Assembly (NCBI GenBank): GCA_024236075.1
Contig: JACKLE010000004.1
Location: 1 to 64,000, forward strand
Origin: Alphaproteobacteria bacterium
GTDB lineage: Bacteria > Pseudomonadota > Alphaproteobacteria > JACAEB01
Reading direction: 5' to 3'
Length of the DNA: 64,000 nucleotides
Part shown: positions 1-8,651 of the stretch, in pieces
Layout: each line of letters opens with the position of its first letter
Position numbering within the stretch: the first letter of the stretch is position 1
Translations under genes and position numbers: made by a program
The notes under the pieces: model-generated
Database searches by the model: none
Seen by the model: the letters and a program-made list of their open reading frames with translations, nothing else
What the model was told of the DNA's origin: nothing

Positions 1-1
1 G

Positions 2-712
2 CGCATCGGCGAGGCGGTGTTCGTCAATCTGCGCGGCATCTCGGTTCCCGCGCTTACCTTCGAGGGGCCGTTCCTCTGGGTCCTGCTCGCCGCCGCCGCC
101 GGCATCGCGCTCGCGGCGGCGCTCGCCCGTTGGGCGCGGCGGCGCTCGGCGCTGAGGGGGCGCGCGCCGGTCGTGTGGCCGGCGATCCTCGCGCTGCTCG
201 TCCTGCCGCCCGTCGCCGCCTTCTATCTCGCCGGCGCGCCCGTGGAGGCGAGCCTGCCCAAGCTCGGCCGCTTCAACGTCTCGGGCGGCTTCACGCTGCC
301 GCAATCCTTCACCGCGCTCTTCATCGCGCTCTCGACCTACACGGCCGCCTTCGTGTCGGAGGTGGTGCGCGGCGGCATTCAGGCGGTGGCGCGCGGCCAG
401 CGCGAGGCCGCGGCGGCGCTCGGGCTCAGGGACGGGCAGATCATGCGCCTCGTCATCCTGCCCCAGGCGCTGCGCGTCATCATCCCGCCGCTGACGAACC
501 AGTATCTCAACCTCTTCAAGAACTCCGCGCTCGGAACGGCCGTCGCCTTTCCGGACGTGTTCGCCACCTTCGGGGGCACGACGCTGAACCAGACGGGCCA
601 GGCCGTCGAGGTGCTGGCCATCGTGGGAATCGTCTATCTCTCCGTGAGCCTGCTCGTCTCGCTCGGCATGAACCTCTACAACCGCGCCATCGCGCTGCGG
701 GGCGGGCGATGA
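2..712 (+). CDS. aapQ: Amino-acid ABC transporter permease, AapQ-like (5' truncated)
   Basis: Inner-membrane permease subunit of a polar amino-acid importer of the Aap/His/Glu type. The window opens inside the gene: the frame is open from base 2, so the true start lies upstream. What remains is the C-terminal part: two hydrophobic segments, then the cytoplasmic coupling loop (REAAAALGL followed by LPQALRVIIPP) that docks to the ATPase, and a last membrane helix. The stop overlaps the start of the next permease by 4 bp (ATGA), so the two are translationally coupled. The order permease-permease-ATPase is that of aapQMP. The periplasmic binding protein gene aapJ would be expected upstream, outside the window. 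The subfamily is inferred from order and resemblance; substrate specificity cannot be read from the permease. Confidence 0.8.
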   Translation, partial: RIGEAVFVNLRGISVPALTFEGPFLWVLLAAAAGIALAAALARWARRRSALRGRAPVVWPAILALLVLPPVAAFYLAGAPVEASLPKLGRFNVSGGFTLPQSFTALFIALSTYTAAFVSEVVRGGIQAVARGQREAAAALGLRDGQIMRLVILPQALRVIIPPLTNQYLNLFKNSALGTAVAFPDVFATFGGTTLNQTGQAVEVLAIVGIVYLSVSLLVSLGMNLYNRAIALRGGR

Positions 713-1836
713 GCGGCGCGCGCGCCTATCCGCCCGGCCAGCATCCCGATCTTCCGCCCCCGGACGGAACGGTCGGGCCTCTCGCCTGGGCGCGCGCGAG
801 GCTCTTCTCGACGCCCGTCAATGCGGGGCTCACGCTCGCGGCGCTCGCCTTTCTCGCGCTCGTCCTTCCCCCGCTGCTCGACTGGCTCCTCGTTCGCGCC
901 GATTTCCGCCCGCACGCATCGGCACGCGACTGCGACGGGCTCGGCGCCTGCTGGGCGGTCGTCACGCGCCAGCCGCTGCAATATTTCGTGGGCTTCTATC
1001 CGGCGAGCGAGATCTGGCGGCCGATCCTCGCCTTCCTGCTTCTCCTGGGCGCCGGCTATGTCGCGCTCGCGCCCCACGTCCCCTGGCGTCGCCATCTCGC
1101 CTGGGGCGTCGCGCTCTATCCGCTCGTCGCGGCCTGGCTGCTCCTCGGCGGCGGTCCGCTGGAAGAGGTGTCCACGATCAAGTGGGGCGGCTTCCTCCTC
1201 ACCCTCGTTCTCGGCGTCGCCGGGATCGCCGCCTCGCTGCCGCTCGGCATTCTGCTCGCGCTCGCGCGGCGCTCCGACCTTCCCGTGATGCGCTTCCTCG
1301 CCACCGCCTTCATCGAGGGCGTGCGCGGCATCCCGCTCATCGTGTTCCTCTTCTTCGTGTCGGTGCTGCTGCCGCTCTTCTTTCCCGAGGGCATGACCTT
1401 CGACAAGCTGGTGCGCGCGCTCATCGCCGTGGCGCTCTTCGAGAGCGCCTACATGGCGGAGGTGGTGCGCGGCGGCTTTCAGGCCGTGCCGCGCGGCCAG
1501 TACGAGGCCGCCGCGGCGCTCGGCCTCGGCTATTGGCGCACGACGGCGCTCATCACGCTGCCGCAGGCGCTGAAGGTCGCGATCCCCGGCATCGTCAACA
1601 CCTTCATCGCGCTCTTCAAGGACACCTCGCTCGTCATCACCATCGGGCTCCTGGAGCTTCTCGGCACCGCGAAGCTCATCCTCGCGAACGAGAACTGGAT
1701 CGCCGTGCCCGAGGAGGCCTTCGTCTTCGTCGCGTTCCTTTTCTGGGTTCCCTGCTTCTTCATGTCGCGCTATTCGGTGGCGCTCGAGCGGCGCCTCGCG
1801 GAGGGCGCCGACCGCAAGAGGGGTCCCTTGAGATGA
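709..1836 (+). CDS. aapM: Amino-acid ABC transporter permease, AapM-like
   Basis: Second permease subunit of the importer, 375 aa. The N-terminus is long and carries several hydrophobic segments, as in AapM and unlike short HisM-type permeases. The C-terminal half holds the binding-protein-dependent transport domain with the coupling loop YEAAAALGLGYWRTT and LPQALKVAIPG. The chosen ATG at 709 sits in the ATGA overlap with aapQ. The stop likewise overlaps the ATPase start by 4 bp, so all three are one transcript. A much longer open frame extends upstream of 709 but only reads through aapQ out of frame. Known family role: heterodimer with AapQ for uptake of L-amino acids across the inner membrane. 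Confidence 0.85.
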   Translation: MSGARAYPPGQHPDLPPPDGTVGPLAWARARLFSTPVNAGLTLAALAFLALVLPPLLDWLLVRADFRPHASARDCDGLGACWAVVTRQPLQYFVGFYPASEIWRPILAFLLLLGAGYVALAPHVPWRRHLAWGVALYPLVAAWLLLGGGPLEEVSTIKWGGFLLTLVLGVAGIAASLPLGILLALARRSDLPVMRFLATAFIEGVRGIPLIVFLFFVSVLLPLFFPEGMTFDKLVRALIAVALFESAYMAEVVRGGFQAVPRGQYEAAAALGLGYWRTTALITLPQALKVAIPGIVNTFIALFKDTSLVITIGLLELLGTAKLILANENWIAVPEEAFVFVAFLFWVPCFFMSRYSVALERRLAEGADRKRGPLR

Positions 1837-2585
1837 GCGAAGGCGCGGGCGAGGTCGTGATCGAAATCCGCGACATGCACAAATGGTTCGGCCATTTCCA
1901 TGTGCTGAAGGCCATCGACCTCGTCGTGCGCCGCGGCGAGCGCATTGTGATCTGCGGGCCCTCCGGGTCCGGAAAATCGACGCTCATCCGCTGCATCAAC
2001 CGGCTCGAGACGCATCAGCGCGGCGAGATCCGCGTGCACGGCACGGAGCTCAACGCCAACACGCGCAACATCGAGGAGATCAGGCGCGACGTCGGCATGG
2101 TCTTCCAGAGCTTCAACCTCTTCCCGCATCTGACGGTCCTCGAGAACTGCACGCTGGCGCTCCGCCATGTGCGGCGCATGCCCCGCGCCGAGGCCGAGAC
2201 GCTTGCCATGGGCTTCCTCGAGCGCGTGTGCATCCCGGAGCAGGCCGCGAAATTCCCGGGTCAGCTGTCCGGCGGCCAGCAGCAGCGCGCGGCCATCGCG
2301 CGCGCGCTATGCATGTCCCCCCGCATCATGCTCTTCGACGAGCCGACGAGCGCGCTCGACCCGGAGATGATCCGCGAGGTGCTCGACGTGATGGTGAGCC
2401 TCGCGGAGGAGGGCATGACCATGCTCGTCGTCACGCACGAGATGGGCTTTGCACGGACGGTCGCCAACCGGGTCATCTTCATGGACGGCGGCGAGATCAT
2501 CGAGGAGGCCCCGCCGGACGAGTTCTTCGCCAGCCCGAAGAACGAGCGCACGCGCGCGTTTCTCAGCCAGATACTCAGCCACTGA
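1833..2585 (+). CDS. aapP: Amino-acid ABC transporter ATP-binding protein, AapP-like
   Basis: Cytoplasmic ATPase driving the importer, 250 aa, the usual length for this family. Walker A is GPSGSGKST at residues 42-50, the signature is LSGGQQQR, Walker B is IMLFDEPTSALDP, and the H-loop histidine is in VVTHEMGFA. The ATG at 1833 overlaps the permease stop by 4 bp, giving coupled translation. It is the last gene of the visible operon: 132 bp of non-coding sequence follow before the cytochrome gene. No obvious rho-independent terminator follows the stop; a small dyad (CGTAT-AGAA-ATACG, 2617-2630) lies in the gap. Confidence 0.9.
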   Translation: MSEGAGEVVIEIRDMHKWFGHFHVLKAIDLVVRRGERIVICGPSGSGKSTLIRCINRLETHQRGEIRVHGTELNANTRNIEEIRRDVGMVFQSFNLFPHLTVLENCTLALRHVRRMPRAEAETLAMGFLERVCIPEQAAKFPGQLSGGQQQRAAIARALCMSPRIMLFDEPTSALDPEMIREVLDVMVSLAEEGMTMLVVTHEMGFARTVANRVIFMDGGEIIEEAPPDEFFASPKNERTRAFLSQILSH

Positions 2586-2717
2586 GCGGCCCGCCCGGGT
2601 CGCCGATGAAAATCTTCGTATAGAAATACGCATTCGCAACAATCCGGCACGCCCGATGCTATGCTTTCGGCCCGAGCTTGGCCGGATCACCAGTGTCGAC
2701 AAGGGGAATTCCACTAC

Positions 2718-3329
2718 ATGAGCGAAGCCGCAGTCGGTCTTTCGGGGAAACGTCGCAAGAGCTATAGCTGGGTGTCGATCGCGCTGCACTGGACGGCCGC
2801 TGTCGGCTTCCTGGTCATGTTCTATATCGGGAACACGTTCGAGGAGATGCCGCGCGGACCGGAGCGGCGCGAGGTCCTGCTCTTCCACATCGCGCTCGGC
2901 ATGACGCTCTTTCCGCTTTTCGCGGGGCGCGTGATCTGGCGGCTCTACGAGGGCTGGCCCGTGGAGCCCGACCAGCCGCTTCTCCTGAAGCTTCTCGGCC
3001 GCTGGGTGCCGCGCCTCCTGCTGCTCAACGTCGCGCTGCAGGCCGTCACCGGGCCCATCGCCGTCTGGACGGGCGGCAATCCGATCGACGTCTTCGGGCT
3101 CTTCTCCATTCCGAGCGTCACGGGCAAGATCCAGATCGTGCACCGCCTCGCGGAAACCGCGCACGTCATCGGCGCGAAGACCTGGATTCCGCTTCTCGCG
3201 CTCCATGTCCTCGGCGCGCTGAAGCATCATTTCTACGATCGCGACCGGGTGCTCGTGCGCATGGTGCGCGGCGGAGCGACGCTGGACCCTCCGAAGCTCT
3301 CGCCGGAGCCCGTCGCGAGGCAGGGCTGA
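2718..3329 (+). CDS. Cytochrome b561 / cytochrome b domain protein
   Basis: Predicted four-helix inner-membrane di-haem cytochrome b of the bacterial b561/Ni-hydrogenase cytochrome superfamily, 203 aa. Histidines placed to bind haem occur in the first helix (IALHWTAAVGF), the second (LLFHIALGM) and the last part (IVHRLAETAHVIGAK and LLALHVLGALKHHF). The family passes electrons between quinol and periplasmic or membrane partners; the partner here is unknown. The start at 2718 is preferred over an in-frame ATG at 2661 because AAGGGG lies at a suitable distance and the upstream residues are hydrophilic and unlike the family. It stands alone, with no cytochrome partner gene next to it. Confidence 0.8.
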   Translation: MSEAAVGLSGKRRKSYSWVSIALHWTAAVGFLVMFYIGNTFEEMPRGPERREVLLFHIALGMTLFPLFAGRVIWRLYEGWPVEPDQPLLLKLLGRWVPRLLLLNVALQAVTGPIAVWTGGNPIDVFGLFSIPSVTGKIQIVHRLAETAHVIGAKTWIPLLALHVLGALKHHFYDRDRVLVRMVRGGATLDPPKLSPEPVARQG

Positions 3330-3375
3330 GGCCGGCCTATCGTCCGCACGGGCCGGATGGCAGAATGCCGGGGCC

Positions 3376-3750
3376 ATGAGCCCGACCTGCCAGGTGAAAG
3401 GACCGCCGCCGCCCGAGCTCCCGCCCTTCCGCGTGCTGGAGGACGGGAGCTGGCTCTACGTGCCGCTCGCGCGCGCCCTGCGTCAGGGCTTCGTCGCGCG
3501 CGACGAGGTGCAGAAGGTCGCGGTGCTCGCCTTTCGCCGCTGGTCGCTCTCGCTCTTTCTTCTGACGGGGCTCCTCGCCGGAGTGGGCGGGCTTCTCCTC
3601 GCGCTGATCCTGCCGCGCCTCGCGGTGATCGCGCTCGTCGCGGCCGCTTTTCTCGCCGCGGCCTATGAGCACGAGCGCGAGCTGCGCCTGCTGCTGAAGC
3701 GCCTCGAAGGTCCCATCGACATGCGCCGCTTCGCGCCGGAAGAGAGCTGA
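3376..3750 (+). CDS. Small membrane protein of unknown function
   Basis: A 124-aa protein I do not recognise. Residues 1-50 are soluble, and residues about 58-95 form two closely spaced hydrophobic segments (LSLFLLTGLLAGVGGLLLAL, then AVIALVAAAFLAAAYEHE). A charged C-terminal tail follows with a heptad-like ELRLLLKRLEG. It lies 46 bp after the cytochrome b561 gene on the same strand and may be co-transcribed with it. No clear Shine-Dalgarno sequence precedes the ATG (GCCGGGGCC). It converges with the minus-strand GNAT gene, with only 5 bp between the stops. Confidence 0.55.
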   Translation: MSPTCQVKGPPPPELPPFRVLEDGSWLYVPLARALRQGFVARDEVQKVAVLAFRRWSLSLFLLTGLLAGVGGLLLALILPRLAVIALVAAAFLAAAYEHERELRLLLKRLEGPIDMRRFAPEES

Positions 3751-3755
3751 CCGCG

Positions 3756-4301
3756 CTACACCCTGAGAAGCGGCAGGTCCTGCTCCTCCTGCGCGTAGGG
3801 CGCGAAGCCGAAGCGCTGATACATCGGCAGCGCGCGCGGATGGTCGAGGGTGCAGGTGTTGAGGCGGATGCGCTCCGGCCCCCGGTCCCAGGCGAGCTCC
3901 AGCATCTGATCGAGGAAGAAGCGCCCGTAGCCGCGCCCGAGAAACTCGGGCGTGATGCCGAAATAGAGGACCTGGACGAGCGGCATATGCGCGAAGTCGA
4001 ACTCGCAGAGGCCCGCGGGCACGCCGTTCGCGTAGAGAACGTAGATCTCGACGCCCACGGCGCGGATGCGCGCGAGCAGCTCCTCGTCGTTCAGGTGCCA
4101 GCGGATGGACCAGTTGTAGTCGCGCCCGATGGCACGATAGAGGTAGCGGTAGAAATGCGCGGGCGGCTCCTCCGCATGCAGAATGGCGACCTTGCCCGGC
4201 GGTGCCACCCGGTGGCGCGCGGCGGGGCGCTCGGTCATCTCGAGGAAGGTGACGGTGGTGCGGATCGTCCCCGGGGGCGCCGCGCGTTCGCTCGGCGTCA
4301 T
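3756..4301 (-). CDS. GNAT family N-acetyltransferase
   Basis: Acetyl-CoA-dependent N-acetyltransferase, 181 aa; the acceptor is unknown. The GNAT acetyl-CoA signature is visible as a beta-strand (VQVLYFGITPEFLGRGYG) with the R/Q-x-x-G-x-G/A-type loop LGRGYGRFF, followed by INxxT-like RLNTCTLDHPRAL and PMYQRFGFAPY. The start is placed at 4301, where ATG overlaps the stop of the sulfurtransferase gene (ATGA); a longer reading with 20 more residues is less likely. It is third in a cysteine synthase / sulfurtransferase / GNAT operon. Linking it to sulfur amino-acid metabolism (for example O-acetylserine handling or cysteine detoxification) is inference from position only. Confidence 0.75.
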   Translation of the reverse strand: MTPSERAAPPGTIRTTVTFLEMTERPAARHRVAPPGKVAILHAEEPPAHFYRYLYRAIGRDYNWSIRWHLNDEELLARIRAVGVEIYVLYANGVPAGLCEFDFAHMPLVQVLYFGITPEFLGRGYGRFFLDQMLELAWDRGPERIRLNTCTLDHPRALPMYQRFGFAPYAQEEQDLPLLRV

Positions 4302-5164
4302 GGCACCGCCTCCCTCGCTGCGGGGCCCGCCGCGACGGGAAGCGCGGGATCGGCGCCCCATTCGGCCCAGGAGCCGTCATAGAGCGCGGGTAGGGGCTTT
4401 CCGAGGAGCGCGGCTCCGAAGACGAGCGCGGCGGCCGTGACGCCCGAGCCGCAGGTCGCGACGGCCGGCACGTCGAGATCGATGCCGGCGCGGGCATAGA
4501 CCTCCGCGAGGGCCGGTCCGCGACGAAGCGCGCCGCCTTCGCCGAGAAGAGCCGTGTGCGGAATGTTGCGCGCGCCCGGCATGTGCCCCGAAGCGAGCCC
4601 GGGGCGCGGCTCGGCCTCGCGGCCCTCGAAGCGGCCGGCGGGCCGCGCGTCCATGATCTGCGCGGCGCGCGCCGCGACGGCCTCGCGCATCTCCTCGCGC
4701 GAGCGCACGAGCTCGGGGCGGAACCGCGGGCGGTATTTCGCCGGGAGGCGCGTGCCTTCCCCCGCCTCGAGCGGGAGGCCCCGCGACCGCCAGGCGGGAA
4801 GTCCGCCCTCCAGCACCGCGACCGTCCGGTGCCCCATGACGGTGAAGGTCCACCAGACGCGCGGCGCGCTCAGAAATCCGGCGCCGTCATAGACCACGAC
4901 CGGGTCCGCTTCCGAAATTCCCATGGCGCCGACGGCCGCCGCGAAGGCCTCGGGCGCTGGAAGCATGTGCGGCAGGGGGCTCGCCCGGTCGGCGATCTCG
5001 TCGAGATCGAAGAAGACCGCGCCCGGAATATGCGCGCCGGCGAACTCGGCGCGCGCGTCGCGGCCCGTCTGCGGCAGATACCAGGAGCCGTCCACGATCT
5101 TGAGCCCCGCTTCGCCCCGGTGCGCCGCGAGCCAGTCGGCGGTGACGAGCGGGGGAAGGCTCAT
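4298..5164 (-). CDS. sseA: Thiosulfate/3-mercaptopyruvate sulfurtransferase
   Basis: Tandem-rhodanese sulfurtransferase of 288 aa, the family's usual size. The N-terminal rhodanese domain (about residues 5-130, with AEFAGAHIPGAVFFDLDEI) is structural. The C-terminal domain (about 150-280) carries the active-site loop ATCGSGVTAA with catalytic Cys238. The CGSGVTA loop is typical of 3-mercaptopyruvate rather than thiosulfate sulfurtransferases, so it probably transfers sulfane sulfur from mercaptopyruvate to thiols or cyanide. The ATG at 5164 overlaps the stop of the cysteine synthase gene by 4 bp and the stop overlaps the GNAT start by 4 bp. This coupling places it in cysteine biosynthesis and breakdown. 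The symbol is by similarity. Confidence 0.85.
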   Translation of the reverse strand: MSLPPLVTADWLAAHRGEAGLKIVDGSWYLPQTGRDARAEFAGAHIPGAVFFDLDEIADRASPLPHMLPAPEAFAAAVGAMGISEADPVVVYDGAGFLSAPRVWWTFTVMGHRTVAVLEGGLPAWRSRGLPLEAGEGTRLPAKYRPRFRPELVRSREEMREAVAARAAQIMDARPAGRFEGREAEPRPGLASGHMPGARNIPHTALLGEGGALRRGPALAEVYARAGIDLDVPAVATCGSGVTAAALVFGAALLGKPLPALYDGSWAEWGADPALPVAAGPAAREAVP

Positions 5165-6207
5165 GAGCTCGCGGCCTCGAAGGGAATGGGGACGCGCAAT
5201 CCTCCGCCCCCGGCGAGCCATTCGGGGACCGGCAGGCCCTTCGATTTGAGAAAGGCCGGGTTGAAGAGCTTAGACTGGTAGCGCGTGCCGTAGTCGCAGA
5301 GCAGCGTCACGACGGTGTGGCCCGGCCCGAGCTCGCGCGCGAGGCGGATCGCTCCAGCAACATTGATGCCCGTCGAGCCGCCGACGCAGAGCCCCTCGTG
5401 CTCGAGGAGATCGAAGACGAGGGGAATGGCCTCCTCGTCCGGTATCCGATAGGCGACGTCCACGGGCGCGCCTTCGAGGTTCTTCGTGATGCGGCCCTGT
5501 CCGATGCCCTCGGTGATCGAGGAGCCCTCGGCCTTCAACGATCCGTGCGCGTAGTAGTGATAGAGCGCCGCGCCCATGGGGTCGGCGAGGGCGATGCGGA
5601 TCTTCGGATCGCATTCCTTGAGGAACATGCCGACGCCGGCGAGCGTGCCGCCCGTGCCGACGGCCGAGACGAAGCCGTCCAGGCGCCCCTGCGTCTCCTC
5701 CCAGATCTCGGGGCCCGTCGTCTCGTAATGGCCGCGCCGGTTCGCGACATTGTCGAACTGGTTCGCCCAGACGGCGCCGGCCGGCTCCTCGCGCGCGATC
5801 GCCTCGGCGAGGCGGCCCGAGACCTTCACGTAGTTGTTGGGATCGCGATAGGGCACCGCCGGCACCTCGACGAGGCTCGCGCCCGCGAGACGCAGCATGT
5901 CCTTCTTCTCTTGGCTCTGCGTGTCGGGAATGACGATGACGGTGCGAAAGCCCATGGCGTTCGCGACGAGCGCGAGCCCGATGCCCGTGTTTCCCGCCGT
6001 GCCCTCGACGATGACGCCGCCGGGCCGCAGCGCGCCGGTCGCGACCGCGTCCTTGATGATGGCGAGCGCGGCGCGGTCCTTGACCGACTGGCCGGGGTTC
6101 ATGAACTCGGCCTTGCCCAGGATCGTGCACCCGGTCGCCTCGGAGGCCCGCTTCAGCTTGATGAGCGGCGTGCGGCCGATGGCCTGGAGCATTCCGGAGC
6201 GGTACAT
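5161..6207 (-). CDS. cysK: Cysteine synthase A (O-acetylserine sulfhydrylase)
   Basis: PLP enzyme making cysteine from O-acetylserine and sulfide in the cytoplasm, 348 aa. The PLP lysine is Lys43 in GQSVKDRAAL, the substrate-binding loop is EGTAGNTGIGLALVANA, and the phosphate-binding loop is SAVGTGGTLAGVG. The start at 6207 gives MYRSGML and is preceded by GACGGAAACGC; an internal ATG at 6192 is an alternative. The C-terminal extension after KLFNPAFLKSKGLPVPEWL matches the longer alphaproteobacterial form. It is first in a three-gene, 4-bp-overlapping operon with a mercaptopyruvate sulfurtransferase and a GNAT protein. A cystathionine beta-synthase-like activity cannot be excluded. Confidence 0.9.
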   Translation of the reverse strand: MYRSGMLQAIGRTPLIKLKRASEATGCTILGKAEFMNPGQSVKDRAALAIIKDAVATGALRPGGVIVEGTAGNTGIGLALVANAMGFRTVIVIPDTQSQEKKDMLRLAGASLVEVPAVPYRDPNNYVKVSGRLAEAIAREEPAGAVWANQFDNVANRRGHYETTGPEIWEETQGRLDGFVSAVGTGGTLAGVGMFLKECDPKIRIALADPMGAALYHYYAHGSLKAEGSSITEGIGQGRITKNLEGAPVDVAYRIPDEEAIPLVFDLLEHEGLCVGGSTGINVAGAIRLARELGPGHTVVTLLCDYGTRYQSKLFNPAFLKSKGLPVPEWLAGGGGLRVPIPFEAASS

Positions 6208-6316
6208 GCGTGCGTTTCCGTCGCGAGCTGGGCGGCCGGCGTCCGGGCGGGGGCGACCGCGTCTTCGTTGTCGAGCGCCCATGGATAGGGGCCCAGCCGC
6301 GCCGCTGCAACCCGAC

Positions 6317-6988
6317 TCAGCCCTCTTCGACGGCGCTGGCGCTCCAGGCCTCGCGCAGGGCGTCGCGGTAGAGCGCCAGCCATTGCAGGCAGATGACCGT
6401 GGGAGCGGAGCGGATCCGCCCCTCGGTCAGCGCGTCGAAGGCGGCCTCGGCGGGGATCACATGGACGCGGATGTCCTCGTGCTCGTCCTCGAGCCCGTGG
6501 ACGCCGCCGAGCCCTCCGCTCGCGACCTCCGCGCAGTAGAAGTGGAGATATTCGGCGAAGATGCCGGGCGAGGCATAGTGCCGGCCGATGGGAATGAGGC
6601 GCCCGAGCCGCGCTCCCGCCTCCTCCTGCGCCTCGCGCCGGGCGACGTCCTCGGCCTCCTCGCCGACGCCGATGCGGCCCGCGACCGCCTCCAGGAGGCA
6701 GGGCTGCTCGTGGCGCGCGAGGGGCGCCGCGCGAATCTGCTCGATGAGCACCACCTCGTCGCGCACCGGGTCGTAGGGCAGCACGACCACGGCATCGCCC
6801 GAATCGAAGAGCTCGCGGCTCACCACGCTCGACCAGTCGCCCCGGAAGCGGCGATGGCGGAAGAGCAGCCGCCGCACGCGCGCATAGCCCTCGTAGACGA
6901 GCTTGGATTCGATGAGCTCCACATCCTCGCGCGTGATCGCGGCGAGGGGAGCTGCCGGCACTTCTGCTTGCGCGTCGTCGTCCGCCAT
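6317..6988 (-). CDS. nudF: Nudix hydrolase, ADP-ribose pyrophosphatase-like
   Basis: Predicted nucleoside-diphosphate-sugar hydrolase (ADP-ribose to AMP and ribose 5-phosphate), 223 aa. A complete Nudix box is present: GRIGVGEE, then VARREAQEEAGA, fitting G-x5-E-x7-REUxEExGU. The surrounding sequence (LPYDPVRDEVVLIEQIRAAP before it, GRHYASPGIFAEYLHFYCAE after it) is typical of the NudF/TIGR00052 group. The start is the ATG at 6988; the open frame reaches further upstream but that part is arginine-rich read-through. It is monocistronic, between cysK and the photolyase gene. Substrate assignment within the Nudix family is by resemblance only. Confidence 0.85.
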   Translation of the reverse strand: MADDDAQAEVPAAPLAAITREDVELIESKLVYEGYARVRRLLFRHRRFRGDWSSVVSRELFDSGDAVVVLPYDPVRDEVVLIEQIRAAPLARHEQPCLLEAVAGRIGVGEEAEDVARREAQEEAGARLGRLIPIGRHYASPGIFAEYLHFYCAEVASGGLGGVHGLEDEHEDIRVHVIPAEAAFDALTEGRIRSAPTVICLQWLALYRDALREAWSASAVEEG

Positions 6989-7197
6989 GTGGGCCCGCCG
7001 CTTTCGCTTTCGCCTATGCTGCACGTGCGAAGGGAATAGGCAAGCGGAGCGGCGCACTGGAGGCGGATCGGTTCGGTCTGTCCCGAGCCTTTCCGTTTGG
7101 GACCTTGCCAGGCCCGGCCGAGCAATCCGGGGCCGACTTCGAGTCGGTCCGCCGCCAGCGTACTGTCCGCCGACCCTTGGCTTTGGGCCAGTTTCGC

Positions 7198-8634
7198 TCA
7201 GCCGGCCTTGACGCGCGCGAAGGCGGCAAGCGCGCGCTCGCGCGCGGCGCGATGCTCGACGAGGGGAAGGGGGTAGGTCTCGCCGAGACGCACGCCGCAC
7301 CCGGCGAGCAGCTCGGGATCGGCCTCGAACGGGCGATGGACCCACCTTGCCGGAAGCCGCGTGAGCTCGGGGACCCAGCGCCTCACATAGGTGCCCTCGC
7401 CGTCGAGCTTCTCGCCCTGAAGGACGGGGTTGAAGATGCGGAAATAGGGGGCGGCGTCCGTCCCGCAGCCCGCAACCCATTGCCAGTTGATCGCGTTGCT
7501 GGCGAGGTCGGCGTCGACGAGCGTGTCGAGGAACCAGGCGGCGCCTTCGCGCCAGTTGACGAGCAGATGCTTGACGAGGAAGGAGGCCGCGATCATCCGC
7601 ACGCGATTGTGCATGAAGCCGGTCCGCCACAGCTCGCGCATACCGGCATCGACGATGGGATAGCCGGTCCGCCCGCGCCGCCAGGCCTCGAGGCCGGCGC
7701 GATCCTCACGCCAGGGAAACGCGGCGAAGGCGCTTTTCAGAGGCGCGTCTCCCAGGCTCGGGAAGGCCGTCAGGAGGTGGCGGGCGAAGTCGCGCCAGCC
7801 GAGTTCGGCAAGAAATCTTTCCGCCGGCTCCCGCGCGAGCCGCCCTTCCGCCATCGCCCCGTGCACGGCATGAAAGACCGTCCGCACACTGATCTCACCG
7901 AAGCGCAGATGCGGCGAGAGGCGCGAGCCCGCCTCGGCGGCCGGCCGGTCGCGCTCGGCTGCGTAGCGGTCCGCCTCGTCCAGAAAGCGGGCCAGCCGTG
8001 CCCGCGCTGGTGCCTCGCCCGGCGTCCAGGCGGTGCGAAGCCCGGCGGCCCAGTCCGGCCGCCTTGGCAGAAGCGCGAGGCTGTCGAGCGTCTCCCCCTG
8101 AGCGAGGCCGGCCGGGGCGGCGAGGCATGCGGGCGCAGCGAGCGGCGCCTCGGGCAGGCCCGACGCGCGCGCGGCGCGCCAGAAGGCCGTGAATACCTGA
8201 AAGGGCGTGCCCGCTTTCGCGAGGACGGAGCCCGGCGCATAGAGCGTGTCGGCAGAACCGATCTCGGACGCGATGCCGAGACGACCGAGCGCGCCGGCGA
8301 CCCTTTCCTCCGTCCGCCGCGCATCGGGCTCGGCGACGGCGTTCCAGTGCACGCAGGCGGCGCCGGCCTCGCGGGCGATCTCGGGAACGATCCTTTCGGC
8401 CGGCCCGCGCCGGTGGAGGAGCGTGCCGCCGCGGCGCGCGACCTCGCTTGCGAGCGCCGCGAGCGAGCCGTGAAGCCACCAGCGCGCGGCCGCGCCTGGC
8501 GCGCCGCACCCCTCGCCCTCGGGATCGAGGACGTAGAGAAGGATCGGCGGCCCGCCCGCGGCGTGGGCCGCGGAAAGGGCCGGGTTGTCGGCAATGCGCA
8601 GATCGCGCCGCAGCCAGACGAGTCGCGTGGACAT
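7198..8634 (-). CDS. phrB: Deoxyribodipyrimidine photolyase
   Basis: Light-dependent repair enzyme for cyclobutane pyrimidine dimers, 478 aa, normal for class I photolyases. The N-terminal antenna-binding Rossmann domain begins WLRRDLRIADNPAL. The C-terminal FAD-binding domain holds LSPHLRFGEISVRTVF, ELGWRDFARHLL, the segment RTGYPIVDAGMRELWRTGFM and LASNAINWQWVAGCGTDA followed by RIFNP. These are the family signatures around FAD and the lesion pocket. The ATG at 8634 gives the standard start. The 209 bp before the Nudix gene contains a small perfect dyad (CCGACT-TCG-AGTCGG, 7133-7147) without a T-run. A (6-4) photolyase is less likely given the WQW region. Confidence 0.92.
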   Translation of the reverse strand: MSTRLVWLRRDLRIADNPALSAAHAAGGPPILLYVLDPEGEGCGAPGAAARWWLHGSLAALASEVARRGGTLLHRRGPAERIVPEIAREAGAACVHWNAVAEPDARRTEERVAGALGRLGIASEIGSADTLYAPGSVLAKAGTPFQVFTAFWRAARASGLPEAPLAAPACLAAPAGLAQGETLDSLALLPRRPDWAAGLRTAWTPGEAPARARLARFLDEADRYAAERDRPAAEAGSRLSPHLRFGEISVRTVFHAVHGAMAEGRLAREPAERFLAELGWRDFARHLLTAFPSLGDAPLKSAFAAFPWREDRAGLEAWRRGRTGYPIVDAGMRELWRTGFMHNRVRMIAASFLVKHLLVNWREGAAWFLDTLVDADLASNAINWQWVAGCGTDAAPYFRIFNPVLQGEKLDGEGTYVRRWVPELTRLPARWVHRPFEADPELLAGCGVRLGETYPLPLVEHRAARERALAAFARVKAG

Positions 8635-8651
8635 GAGGCCGATGATAGGCC

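Noticed and set aside
7133..7147. Perfect small dyad CCGACT-TCG-AGTCGG downstream of the photolyase gene
   Set aside because: No T-run on either side and the short stem is expected by chance in GC-rich DNA; not called a terminator.
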